Part shown: in pieces, positions 45,025-56,817 of the stretch
Layout of the letters: every line of letters starts with the position of its first letter
Position numbering within the stretch: position 1 is the stretch's first letter
DNA from: Isoetes taiwanensis
Taxonomy: Eukaryota; Streptophyta; Lycopodiopsida; Isoetales; Isoetaceae
Length of the DNA: 64,000 nt
Assembly: GCA_021234155.1 (NCBI GenBank)
Contig: JAJEKV010000071.1
Location: forward strand, 4,652,483-4,716,482
Reading direction: 5' to 3'
Notes under the pieces: generated by a model
The model's input: only the letters and a program-made list of their open reading frames with translations
Databases searched by the model: none
Told to the model about the DNA's origin: nothing
Position numbers and translations under genes: made by a program

Positions 45025-46760
45025 TGTTAAGGCCCGAGAGACGAGCTCCTCTCAAGCTCGAGAGGAGCTATACGTACAAAAATTATCTCTCGCCGTATAT
45101 GGCGAGAGATATACTATATATTTTAAGGGGTTATGTAGGCTTGTATGGTGACGTTGCCTAGAAATATACATATTTATACCATATATTTAAGGGGAAGGCA
45201 CATTCTCCCCCCTTAGCATAATGATATCCTCAGCATTATAGTAAGGTGATGAACCTGAATCAACCTTACAAGGTATAATAATCAGTAATATAATAATTTA
45301 ACTATGCTGAAATGATTGATCTTCTCATATATTTACTTATAACGTTAAGTATATGGCTTATTACGAAAATTATACAACCTCAAATAGTTAGCATCATAGA
45401 ATAACAACCAGTTTAGGAGTTTATAATTAAGTATAAAACCTTGTAACTCCTATTCTTCTCGTAATGTGCTACCTCCCGAGCTCCACTTTTACTGGTCTGC
45501 AATGAGTAGCACATTATGTTAATTTAGTTGATATGTGGTTTTAAGACGTTCACCCCCCTAATTAACTCCTTAAGCCAAACTACTAGCTCAAGGTTACCTC
45601 TATTACCTGCACTTGATCATGGCCCATAGGGTTTGAGCTTAAAGATATTTAAGACGATTCTATCATTGCCCATGATCGCGTGCTACCTTGTACATGATCC
45701 CCCTTCGATCATGCACACCCGCAGTGCATCATGCCTCTGAAGGTTTAAGCTAGGGAATATCCAAGATGATCCCATCATCGCCCATGATCACACTTACCTC
45801 TACGTGACCCCCTATAGTCATTTGCACATGCCGTACATCGTGGCATAGAGAACATCCTAATGATGATCTCATCATCACCCACGATCTCGTGCCTAGTTGT
45901 ACATGATCCCTTCGCTGATGCACACCCACAGTGCATCATGGCCATGAGGGTTAAAGCTAAGGAACATCCCAGATGATCCCATCATCACCCATGATCACGC
46001 TTACCTCTACATGACCCTCCTATGGTCATGCATATATGCCATACATCGTAGCATAGGGAACATCCTAATGATGATCTCATCATCGCCCATGATCCCGTGC
46101 CTACTTGTATATGACCCTTTCGATCATGCGCACCTGCAATGCATCATGGCCCTGAGGGTTTAAGCTAGGGAACATCCAAGACGATCCCATCATCGCCCAT
46201 GATCATGTGCTCAATCCCACATGATCTTCCCCGGTCATGCACACCCTTGGTGCGTACTGGCCTAGAGAAAACCCAAGAGGATCTCATCATCACCAACGCT
46301 CCAAAACACACGTATGCATCTTAACTAGCCTAGGATGCATACGCTATCTGCACTCAAGCACGAAACATACAAGCTAAGCTAGCACCACTTGACGGGCTGG
46401 ATTCGATCAATTCAGATGACTTAGCTGTCGAACTGCTCCATAAACTGTGGGTACTGCCTTACTAAATCATGTTTTAATACCCGCGTTGTCTCCTTCACAT
46501 GCAAGTGTTTCCACTTGACTAGGTACTAAAGAAATTTAGACCTTCTTAATTTCCTGCACGCTTTGTCAAGAATCAACTCGGAACTATTTCAATTTGTTCC
46601 TTAATCTCCAACAATGTTGGAGTCTCCAAAACCTCCTCTGGGTTTGGAGTATGCCTCTTAAGTAGGCTCACGTGGAAGACCTTGTGAACTTTTAGATGAG
46701 TGGGTAAGTCAAGCTTATATGACTGCTTAGTGTCATATCAAATATATTTTTCCATTAATG
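45025..46760 (-). mobile_element. Decayed chromovirus fragment (LTR end, PPT, chromodomain region)
   Basis: The sequence at 45135-45240 matches the LTR end, polypurine tract and adjacent region of the intact element: GCTTGTATGGTGACG, ATATA-rich, GGCACATTCTCCCCCC, CCTCAGCATTATAGTAAGGTGATGA. The stretch 46430-46740 matches the chromodomain and integrase end on the minus strand (for example TTTCCACTTGAC-AGGTACT), but carries stops. The rest of pol and the other LTR are missing. Two perfect hairpins lie at 45044-45069 and 45085-45110. Confidence 0.75.
45640..46300. repeat. Tandem array of GATCATG-type units
   Basis: Five or so imperfect units of about 120-130 bp recur, with alternating GATCCCATCATCGCCCATGATC and GTGCATCATGGCC-(C)TGAGGGTTTAAGCTAGGGAACATCC modules. 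This is an expansion of the array seen once in the intact chromovirus at 24310-24690. Confidence 0.7.
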
Positions 46761-46853
46761 GGCCACCTAGTTGTAAAGAGCAAGGATCCCTTATGCCTGA
46801 AAAGATCTATTATATCTCTAAATTACTTGATGTTATTCGTCTAAACTCTTTGG

Positions 46854-47255
46854 ATGTTAGAAGCTGGTTTAGATGACACTGTAGGAGTTTCAGATGTATG
46901 TGTCTTTTGCAGCACCAGACAATGTGGAAGGTGTTTCATACTATGTTCCATGTGCACCAGGGAAAAGCATGCATTGGAAGAAGATTCAATTGATGGCTAT
47001 GGAAATGAATACTCTGCTGGCACTAGTGTCATTGAAGGACAATATTATGAACTAATCCAAGGCTGCCACAATAAGTATAAACTGCTTCCTACTAAGAATG
47101 TTTTGGTACCTGCAGAATCTGTGATTGGGGTTCGAATCCCATTCAAGAAAGTAAAACACAAGCTGAAGGGGGCAAGCACAGCATTTCACTTGCCAGATGA
47201 AGTCCATGAGACATTGTTATCACAACTTCCAGCAATTGTAGATGACATGGACTAA
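46854..47255 (+). CDS. Hypothetical protein, 133 aa
   Basis: This is an intact frame ending TGG ACT AAG-TAA region at 47255. The product has a Cys-rich start (CVFCSTRQCGRCFILCSMC, possibly metal-binding) followed by a folded-looking region (EGQYYELIQGCHNKYKLLP and VPAESVIGVRIPFKKVKHKL) and LPDEVHETLLSQLPAI. It is probably the 3' exon of a longer gene or captured fragment, as the start Met is not well supported. I do not recognise the family. Confidence 0.4.
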   Translation: MLEAGLDDTVGVSDVCVFCSTRQCGRCFILCSMCTREKHALEEDSIDGYGNEYSAGTSVIEGQYYELIQGCHNKYKLLPTKNVLVPAESVIGVRIPFKKVKHKLKGASTAFHLPDEVHETLLSQLPAIVDDMD

Positions 47256-50200
47256 GTCAGATCTGTAGTACTTTCCAGAAATATTGTAATACTTTGTTCA
47301 TATAAAAGATAAGAACTGAACAAATTTTTATTGTACATGACATGGACTACTTCAGAAGTGCATTAGGTACATCAATGTACATAAGATGTACAACAAATGT
47401 ACATCTGTTGTACATTCCAGAAATATTATAAAAATTTGTTAAGTGTACTGAAGGAATTTTTGTTAGCAAACAAATTGCATAAATACCTCCATGCTATACA
47501 AGTTGGATCTTTTCTTGCAGATCCTGATCAGACCATATACATCCTAAAGGTACCACTTTCATAGTTAACCGTTTATGCGCTCTCTCTCTTTTCATTTTCT
47601 TTGTGCCTTATTCATCATTTGTTTCATTTGTTTGTCTCAGAACCACAAGAGAGGTTCATATCCATTTGATGTTCATACACCTTCTCTTTTCATGTTCTCC
47701 CATCTGCTTGGCATTCCATTGTTGTTCCTAGTATACTGCATTCTCCATCCTTCTATCTTCCATTGCTTTCTCCATGCTTCTATATTGCATTACTTCTACG
47801 CAAATTTTATACCATAAACTATCTCAATGGAAGACTCAAGTTACATTCCTATCCTAAAATATTCTCTAACATTCTACACAAACCCAGTTCACTTAATTCT
47901 GAAACAAGTTCCTTGGGGGCAGCCCGGGAGAACTAGATAAAGTTTAAATAAATGATGGAAAAACTGCAAGTACCAATAATATAATACTAATAAGATTGTT
48001 TGCGGCAGGAGGAATAAAAGACATTATGGGTCAACGTAACTTGGATATTTTGTAAGCGATCATAATGTAAAGACAAACATCAGCAGCAAAGACAACAAAA
48101 TGCCGACTCCCTAATAGTCGAACCAGAGAAGGCAGGCAGAACGGTAAGAAAATGTCGATGAATAAACCTGAGTAGGGATCTGTATTGTTTCCTTTTATAA
48201 TCTAACCCAGAAGATTTTTAGCTTAGCTACATCCCTAAGTGCATTCATGAGAAAATAACGTTCTAGCTCCTAAGAAATAACGTTCTAGCAGGATTCCTAA
48301 GAAATAACATTCTAGCAGGAAAAACGACACACTAAAAATACCTTTCATGGATTATTAAATATGATAACTGCTCAAATTTCCTGTAGTGAGCGCTTCAGAA
48401 CAAAAGTATTATAATTATATTTGAATTTTGGGCACAATCAATGCAGATCGCAATGATGGCGCTTCCAAAGTGATCAACTTGAATGTTCTGGATTAAATAA
48501 AACTACAATCTCAAAATACCAAACCATAAATGGTTTCCACGGGTACAACTGTACCCAAAACTTTAGTTCGTCTTCTTCATCTCCTTAGATAATCGCGACC
48601 CGGTTACTAACCCATCGAATTATTTTACATACATCAGTGCATAAAACTGCAATTTTGATTCGAGTAGGGCGTCGTTCCCCTCTTTATATGAAGCCAAAAG
48701 ACAAAACTAAAGCCCTTTAGAACCTGCATCGAGACTTCTCGATCCTCGAATGACAAGTTTTATAACCCAATAGAACTTTCTAGAACCATGCATCTGCAAA
48801 TAACTATAAAATCTAAGCAATCAAAACATGTACATAAAACTTACATACATCAACTATATCTGAGGGTGACCTGGAAATCACTTTAATAAAGAGGTCATCG
48901 TAAGGAACTCCATATATCTCAAGTGAGATGTGGTTAATGTGGCCAAAACATTTGTGATTAATCTGACCATCCGATATCATCCAAGTGGTTAATGTGGCCA
49001 AAAACCAGGCCAAAAAACGGGGGGGGGGGGTACTTCAATCGACCTGGTTCTTTATGCTCCATGGGCAGTTATTCGCTCTATAAACAATGTAAATCGCTTT
49101 GTCCCCCATTTTTATGCTAGATTGATAAAGAGAGGAAGAGATTTGAGGCAAAATAGAGCCAGGTCGACCAAAAACCACCCAAAAATTTTTGGTTTTTGGG
49201 CTTCAAACTGCGTTGTTCTTCATGGTTGATATAGGTGGCCACATTAACCACATCTCGCTTGAGATATACGGGTTGCCATCATCGCAACTAATTCGACAAC
49301 TTTGAAAAGTTCGTAGATCAGTCACGAAAATGTGGCTATGGCAATACATAAAAGTCTGCTTTCCGTTGGTCTAAACAAACACCAATTGAAGAATCGTTCC
49401 CAATAATTTCTTCACAAAAAACAAAAGCGGCAACCACAAGATGACAAAAACCACAGTCACGATTTCTATCCTTAAAAAAGAATTGACTGCCCTTTGCTTA
49501 TTAAGAAGCATCAGAGCTCTTCGTGGTTTCCTACGTCACTGGAACCCACCCGAAATTGAAGATCTAGCCAGAACTCCAGAACTCCTCTCATTTTTTTCGC
49601 GCCTTTGTGCCCTATAAATCTAACCTGGATGCATACATAGCTTCTAGGTGCGCAAAAGCTTCACGGCCCATGCTTGAAACTTCCAGATTTTTTGTATTTT
49701 CACACGTCAATTTAAATCATAATTTTCCATAAAAAGCACAGACACGTAAGCTGCCCCTTACCTTCCTTATTACAATTATATGTTAGAGATATTTAATTTA
49801 ATTTTGCATCCTTTAAAATGGAAACCATATTAGCTTGTCAATACTCATTCTCAGTTAACCATCACTTGACTTCAAGAAGCCCACTTAACCATCCCTTGAA
49901 CAACCCAAGCCTTGAATAGAAAAAATCCTCACTTTTTAATCGAGTGTCTTAGCTCTAGGGCAATCTCCACCGTATAAACCGCATACAAGCCACATGTCCA
50001 CCGTCCAATTCAAATATTCGGTAATCCTCAACCTCCAGCCATAGGGTTTAGCATATGCCAAATCCTCAACCTCCAGCCTAGGGTTTACCCTTCACGCAAG
50101 CCAAAAATTATATAAACACTATTGAGTTTTGTGTACGATGGTCAAATTTTCCGAAAGGTAGAAGGGGCTTCTCTATCTGCTTAGCACTTTTCTAATGGCT

Positions 50201-50450
50201 ACACAACTCTAATGGCTACACAAAAAAAAAAAAACAAAAAACAAAGGCCATACACTTGTCACCACCCAAAAAAACAACACTTTGGATTGGAGAACACTTT
50301 AAATTCAACATTGCTACTGCCATATATCTGATAACAGAGTACAACATTTTTACTGTCAATATTTTACATTGCAAAACATGTTACGTTGAACATTATTGTT
50401 GTAAAAAACACACAGTATAAAACAGAGGATAGAACAGCAGGAAGCTGTGC
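47256..50450. other. AT-rich intergenic DNA without a supported gene
   Basis: Only short ORFs without recognisable domains. It contains a pyrimidine-rich stretch (47575-47780), a G11 run at 49020-49030 and the foldback repeat at 48893-49283. Nothing else was identified. Confidence 0.45.
48893..49283. repeat. Foldback (long imperfect inverted repeat)
   Basis: The left arm, starting TATATCTCAAGTGAGATGTG and continuing GTTAATGTGGCC, is repeated inverted at 49238-49275. Inner parts also pair (TCGACCTGGTTC near 49037 with GAGCCAGGTCGACC near 49157). The loop holds the G11 run. It resembles a foldback-type MITE; no target duplication was established. Confidence 0.6.
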
Positions 50451-52453
50451 TCATGCGCGCATGGTGCCTGGGTGAGCTCTGGCAAGCTGCTCAAGCGGCC
50501 GAAGCTTGGAAAGAAGCATTGCGCGGACATGGTTTACTTCCCCTCTGAAAATTCGGCGTTCCCTGACATTGACATCCACTCTTGGATCATCCATTACGGT
50601 CAGTGCCTCTTCTAAGATGTCAACAACATCAATTAGACTCACATTCAACCTATGAACAATTCTCCATGTGTTCATCTTCAGCCACTCCACATCAAGGAAT
50701 GGACCAGCAGGAGCAACTACTCTATCTGCCACTTCACCGTTAGTACCAAACTACTCTATCTGCCACCTCACCGTTAGTACCAGATTCGGGATCAAGCGCT
50801 ATGAATGGAGTGAACGGTGGGGGTGTAGAGGTTTCTTGCTCTTGCTCGCCATCAGCTCCACCTGCAAAAACATGCCAACGAAGAATTGATTAGTCACTCC
50901 TTTCATTTGCGCCAGGAATGCAATTGAATTGCTCACTAAGAGATAGCTAATGTCCCATCAACTACATCCAAGGGAATGTAGTCTTGGAATGGGATCAGCT
51001 CGTGATTCTCAGGAGGCTGGAAATCCGGGGTCTCCACAAAGCACCCTTCACCATCCACAAACCCCATGTCCATCTCCTCATCTCCATCGTCTACAGCCTC
51101 CTCTTCATCTAGCATTGCATCCAATCTGTCTAATTCCCTGGATGCTACTGTATCATCCCAAAACCGTCTTCGCCTCTTTCCAATTCTCTCAATTGGATCT
51201 TCGCCAGCTAGCAAACCATAGATGACACACCTCATGTCCTTCACAGACGCATGCATTGGATCCAATGCAAGACGCCACGCCGCCTCAACTCTCTCATAAC
51301 TGATTTTATTGCTATTGAATGGCAGCACCCAAGCGCTTGAAAGCACAATGTCCGGAGCATTCTAGCAAGTGTGTAACATAGGCTAGCAGTTCTTTGCTTC
51401 CTGCCATGATAGAGTACGAAATGCCTTGCACGAGCGAGGATGTTTCGATTGTCTAGAACTACACAGTTCTTTATCTCCCCCGCCCGTAAAGAGCGTAAAG
51501 ATTCTTGCCTCGTTCTAATTGCTCGGGAGTATCTGCTTTCATATGGTTCTTGAAGTGCATCTTGCCTATATCTTTGAGGCAGTAACCTAGCATGCCTTCA
51601 AAGCAGTGCAGGCGGGTGTCTTTAAGAGCTTTGCAAAGAATCACACCTCCAGGCGGTCTGTGATCCACCCAGTTCAAAGCATGTTTGAGGCGAATATTCA
51701 CAGCTGTCGGGGTGGTCATAGGCATCCTGAAGACACATTGCAGGTGCAAATGATCCAATTCTGAACCACGCTCAATGGAGACCATCCCAGCCAAGCATTC
51801 AGCCTCAAGAAACTCACACGCCCTCACATACAAATCCTCCCACACATCAGCTCCCTCAATGCTCACTGTGACGCTTAGGTCAATCACAGTGGACTTCTCA
51901 GCAGTGTCATGCTTCTGTCCTGCAGACTTCCCCCTTTTTACCAAATTTGCCTCTCTTTTCCTCCCTCTGTCTTCTCTCCCTCTCACGTTTTTCTGATCTC
52001 TCCTTCTCATTTTCTCTGCTTTAATTCCTCCTTCTCCCTCTGCCTCTGCATCCTCTTCTCCGCCTTTTCATCCTCTTCTCTGATTTTCAATGCAAGGTCC
52101 TTCCTAGGCCTGCCTCTCTTCCTAGGAGCGTAATCACTGGCATCACACACATCTGCAAGAACATGAAGGCTATTGTCCTGACGAACTTCCAAGGGCTCAG
52201 ATGCCATCTCAACGAAGCTGCTTCTGTGGAAGACTTTGTCGCACTCAAGCCTAATTGAATCCCTGACACACCTAGATGCAGCGGCTGAGCTACTCTCAGG
52301 CGGACGCCCTTCCTCGTCTAGACACAAACTTGATGCAGGCATCCTAGCTAAACGCTTCAACATGATGAAAAGGATTAAAGTGTACCTACAGCAGGCCGGC
52401 TTGATGAGGCGCTCTTTGCCATCGCTGCCCTCCTGCTCTGGAACTAGAAGCAC
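50451..52453 (-). pseudogene. Replitron-like HUH endonuclease gene
   Basis: The minus-strand frame 52453-52007 has an AT-hook-like KRGRPRKD and a long charged Glu/Lys/Arg helix. It runs with a one-base shift into 52010-51471. There EAECLAGMVSIERGSELDHL precedes the HUH motif (His87-Leu-His89 of that frame, HLHLQCVFRM). A GYCLKD motif (Tyr143, Lys146) follows, fitting the YxxK nucleophile motif of Rep-type HUH nucleases. Coding continues after another shift as NCVVLDNRNILARARHFVLYHG, then 51346-50936 (ISYERVEAAWRLALDPMH, an acidic stretch) and perhaps 50732-50451. HUH plus YxxK in a large nuclear ORF without a helicase matches Replitrons rather than Helitrons. Such nucleases nick and join single-stranded DNA for rolling-circle-like transposition. 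Element ends were not found. Confidence 0.68.
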
Positions 52454-52924
52454 CCATCTGCAAATCCCAAATTGTCATCCTGCTCGACCAAAACCGGAAA
52501 CCATTTGGAGATCACCTGCACATCTCCACGCGCTGGTCGACTGCACAGCCGCCATCCCTCCGTCGCCCAAAATCGCCTGAGAATTCGGCCCCTGCCAGGC
52601 CCTCGACAACTGCAAGGTCAGGGAAAATCGTGCAGATAGAGGTCGCCAAAAATGGACGGCCACGCCCTTTTTGAATTCCCACAATAAAACCCTAGTTTCC
52701 AAAACAATTGCAGAACTCCAATGTCCCCCAGTTTAGCAGGATTTAATTTGCCCTGTAGTCTTTTGTCGTCTAGTTTTGCTTTATCCTCTAGTTTTGTGTC
52801 TGTAGTTTTGCAATTCTCCTCAATTCGCCTTCTAGCATTTCATATAACATGTAAAGGTAGGGCAAGCTCTGCTCATATCGCCATCAAGACGAAAGGAACC
52901 CAAAGGTGGACGGTTCTCACCAAA
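52454..52924. other. 5' flank of the HUH gene, no separate gene
   Basis: Small ORFs on both strands lack recognisable motifs. This may include an upstream exon of the HUH protein on the minus strand (52702-52475) but I cannot confirm it. Confidence 0.35.
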
Positions 52925-53160
52925 CAAGATTGCGTATTAAACGGGAGCAAATCATCGAAACGAGAGCGAAAGGAATATTCCTCAAAGATTCCCTTTTTTT
53001 TTTTTTTACAAAAAGGGGGTAAAACTAGGTTAAAAAAAAAAAGATGCATGAAATTCTATTTTGACCCCCCCAAAATGACTAATTTTTTTGTGCAACCAAA
53101 GAATTGACATTTTTAAAGTGTCACTTTTCTTAGCAAATAGAATGTTCTTGAAGTATATTT
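52925..53160 (+). repeat. Terminal repeat of element C
   Basis: It begins CAAGATTGCGTATTAAACGG, then AGCAAATCATCGAAACGAGA, A/T and G/C runs, and TTGACATTTTTAAAGTGTCA. It is the inverse of 41407-41615 plus the matching part of B before the Helitron. Confidence 0.85.
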
Positions 53161-53301
53161 TACGAGAGAATCTCTAATTTCAGAGGATAAAATATTTAAC
53201 AAAAAATTGAAGTAAGTCCGTAACTGAAACTGTAGTATTCTCAAAATTTGAAGATAGAATCTTCATATTCACATGCAAAATTTACAGTCTTTTTCTAAGA
53301 C

Positions 53302-56300
53302 TCAGTTATGTACAAAAGTGTGAGTGATGAGAGAGGGATCCAGGACGTCATCATGTTCATTTATGCCATCCTCATCACCTTCACTTCTTTCACTATCACT
53401 AGAGGAAGTGCTTGAGTTATCTTCCTCATCACTATCAACAGATGGTGAAGCATTGCCACCACCTTCTTCATCCTCTTCTTCGTAATTACAAGCTTTTTTA
53501 AGCAAATTGATAGTCCTCTGGCGTAGACGATTGTCAGATTTCAATTTAAAATCATAGCATAATATAGTCACGTCATTAAGGATCAGCTCATCCCTACAAC
53601 CCACCTTCTTGGACTTTCTCCCTTTTCCTTGGCTTCTCATTTCTAACTCATATCTACCTTCAAAAGCATTTTTTACGGCGTGTTGCAAGCCAATGAATCT
53701 TGAGTTTAGTGACTAAGCCTTCCTCCTTGGTATGTCAAGCACTTTTGCTATCCGTAAAGGTCGACCTTTGTCATCCTCCTCAAGTAGGAAGAGCAATTAG
53801 CATACCCTTGGTAATTTACGTGATATTACCTTGAGGCTCATTCTGCGTCTTTGGTCCGAGGTACATAACTTCGATCCTCGTCTTCTTCTCTCTGCAGGTG
53901 CTAACGTAGCATTGCTTGGACCTGCTTGGTTTGGGGTTGATGGAAGGTGTTAGGCCATTGAAATGGTTCTTGCAACCTGTCTTAGAGCTATATTTTTCAC
54001 AACAATTTTACGTTCGAGAAAGAAGTTACTCCACCACATTCGATCTTCTTCTACCATTTTCTATGGCTTTTAAGGATGACTCACGGGGTACTTTTCTTCT
54101 GCTTGGACTCCTTAGGATTTTTGAGAGGAAGTTGCTCAAAGACGTTCAACGAAGGAAGTTAATGGAATATATTTAAGGAAGCGTAATCCCTACGGTGGAC
54201 TCGGTCCTTAGTTGTGGTATACTTCTTGCCCTGTAAGAAACTACGGTCATCCTTCAAGTAGAACTTGATGTGATGTTGAAAGGTGAGATCATTCAATTTG
54301 TTCACGACTTGTTCTCTGTGCGAGCGTTGAGAGAAAATAAACTCTACGAAATCAGCCAGTCTCTTTAAGAAGATCGATCTTTGGAGTGGGAGTGTAAGAA
54401 TCTTCAATAATTCGAACTAAAGTAGGAAGAGAAAGCCTTCTTCCTTCCGAGGTATACGTAGAAAATCTCTTTGAACATTTGGTCAATTTGATCATGAGTG
54501 TGGCCTACAAGTAAGAAACCCAGCTTCACTTTTCTAAAGATCCCTAGCTCCACTAACATGGCACAAGACATAAAGAGTGTTTGGTTCTTGTTCTCCCTTG
54601 TAGTATTGTCAAGTTGCGAGGTAAAAGCACTGGTGGTAATTGCTCTTGCTCATACAGGGACCTTGTTAAGAATTGTAATTGTGAGGTTCGGGTCACCATG
54701 CAAGTTTGATATCGTCAAGAATACTTTGCACTTTAGACTTTCTTTGAAGACCATAGCTCCTACAAGGTGGACCTTAACAAAACATTCCTCTGGCACATCT
54801 TTAGGAATGTTCAAGAAATCTTGATAGAGTAGTTTTTTTGGTCCATTCCATCAATCACAAACGGACATATATTGCGGTGGGACGTTCAAGAGCTTTTTTT
54901 TTACGTGTTTGGCAAGCTTTTTCTCTCTCTGCCGCTTGTTGTTCATGATGTCCGGCAAGGTTACATTGCACAATATCGTAGAAGAAATGAGGTCAAAGCA
55001 TTATCTTTAAAACAAGTGAGAGATTGGAGAACATGAGCTTACTTCTTTCGACCTCTGTCTTTTTGCGGTTTCTCTTTGACTCTTTAATTCGCACACCTTG
55101 AACAAAGCGGACATTCTATGTCTCACGGGAATTTTCACTAAACCGAATTCACTTTTCCACGGTCACGGTGAAGTGTGAGTAAGAGATGTCTTTGAAAGCT
55201 GAGTGCAAGTCTCTTTGTACTCATTAAAAACATCTTTTTGGTGATGTTATCGGTTAAATGATACATGTTCTTTGTTAGGCAGACTTCTCACATGTTTCTC
55301 TAAAATATTTCTCCATCCACGACCCAGCAGAAGGGCATGCATAGTTATAACTCTTCTTCTTGGTCCACAATGATCATCAATTGCTGGATTTTTGTCCGAT
55401 CTTTTGTGTATTCTAGACATTCTCGTGGACCCTAAGCGGTGGACAACCATAAAGCATTTCGGCAAACTTCTTGGCCGGTTAATGTAGTGCAAGAAGGTGT
55501 TGCGGTCTGGTCTTACATGATAGGCCAAATAGGCATTCTGGTCAGCCAATGTCATTGAACTGTAGTTGTCTCTAATTGCTCGTAATTTAGCCATGTTAAA
55601 TTTGTTGATGCAACCCAATGAGCAGCATTTACTTCTTAAAAGTCTTCTCATTTTGTGCTTTCGTCCATAAGGTTTCTTCTTCTTCTGAGGAGGAGCATGC
55701 TCTCAAACTAAAATCCACCTTGAATTTCTTGGTGGATTGGCTAGAAGAATGTGTAATCTCGTTGCGCCGTTGGTGTCTTCATCTTAAAGAAGAGAGTTCT
55801 ACTCGGGGGGGTGACCTCCTCTACCCTTAGTGGTGTGCTTGTAGAGGAGAACAAACCACGTGAAGCTGTACCCGGATAAGGCGGAGGTGCAGTGTTGAAT
55901 GAAGGAGATGGGCCACCATATGATGTGCCAGCGAAAGTTGTTGTAGCGTCTTCACAGGGAGTTCGTTCAAACATGTCTCTTAAAGCAGACTGAAATTCTG
56001 CAAACCCATGTGTCACCACGTTTGTGTGAAGAGGTGTAGATCTTTGCGAGGTCGTCTTCATTTGTAGTGAAATCGTGGTGGGAGAAGCGATGGAGGATCT
56101 CGCTTGATCTTGAGCGTCTTTGTATTCTGGCATGTGTAAGTGAAGATGGAGAAACAACAAGCGGCGGAGGTAGTCGGTTCCGAAAAATTTGCTGAGGTCG
56201 AGCCATTGTAGTGTCGGGGGATGGTACAAATGGTGGTGGAAGATTGCTACGTGCAACAGGTGAGGGTTGGAAAGGTGGTGGCAGCCGGTTTCCTACTGGA

Positions 56301-56487
56301 CTTGGAGAGGGTTGGAAAGGTGGTGGCAGTCTGCTAGTTACTGGACTCGGAGTGTCTTCGAGAAGCAACAAAGACCTTGTCGAGGTAGGTGTTGAAGAAG
56401 CATAGATCTCCGTCTTGTGTTCCATCCGAAGTAGAGGTACTTGGACAAACAAATGGTGGTGGAAGTTTGTTCACGGCGGTTAACCAT
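53302..56487 (-). pseudogene. DUF7869-type transposase-like protein of element C
   Basis: Start ATG 56487 (MVNR, as MTNR in B) is followed by the LPPPF-x-x-SP repeats (about 56450-56170), the FSS/KKFKVDFSL region, KCCSLGCINKFNMAKLRAIR and the uninterrupted junction AYHVRPDRNTFLHYIN. Then come NPAIDDHCGPRR and, in several broken frames, the DUF7869 core (around 54900-54400), the GHTH region near 54500 and the acidic C-terminus ending at 53302. More than ten one- or two-base shifts are needed relative to B. Protein identity where readable is high, so B and C are recent sisters. Confidence 0.72.
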
Positions 56488-56817
56488 GTCAAACAAGCGC
56501 AAAAATTGTGGGCTTGTTACTAACTCACAAGTCGATTGGACTAATGATATTCAAGAATACAAATGCTATTCGGAATAGTATTTTGTGTGTAAACAGATTT
56601 TGTGTGTGTGCAAAGATGCTATTCGAATACACTTGTCAGTGTTTGGACAAGGCGTATTCCGCATTACATGAAAAACACAACCGACAATTGGCCTACCTTT
56701 AAAAAGGAAAATCGGCGCCTCGATTTGCGTATTCCGCTTCCAGAGATTTAGTCGCCAAAGCCCGAAGCCTTCCGATCAATATACATTTCTTCGTATTCGA
56801 TTTACATAGCGAAGACA
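56488..56817. promoter_or_regulatory. Divergent promoter region of element C
   Basis: This is the 330-bp gap between the two start codons, as in B (334 bp). It contains degenerate palindromes (ATTCAAGAATACA near 56548, GCTATTCGGAATAG near 56568, GCTATTCGAATACAC near 56612, CGTATTCCG-type near 56652 and 56732). Confidence 0.5.

Noticed and set aside
47118-47135. tRNA B-box-like GGTTCGAATCCC
   Set aside because: It lies inside the 46854-47255 reading frame and has no A-box, acceptor stem or cloverleaf around it.
50451-50470. CATGCGCGCATGG near 50455 as an element A palindrome
   Set aside because: It is isolated, falls at the 3' end of a Replitron-side ORF, lacks the flanking TTTGTC arms and is probably coincidental.
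41407-53160. Inverted repeats at 41407-41615 and 52925-53160 as the two ends of one 11.7-kb element
   Set aside because: Their orientation is outward-facing for B (right end) and C (left end), so the DNA between them is outside both elements. They are homologous ends of different copies.
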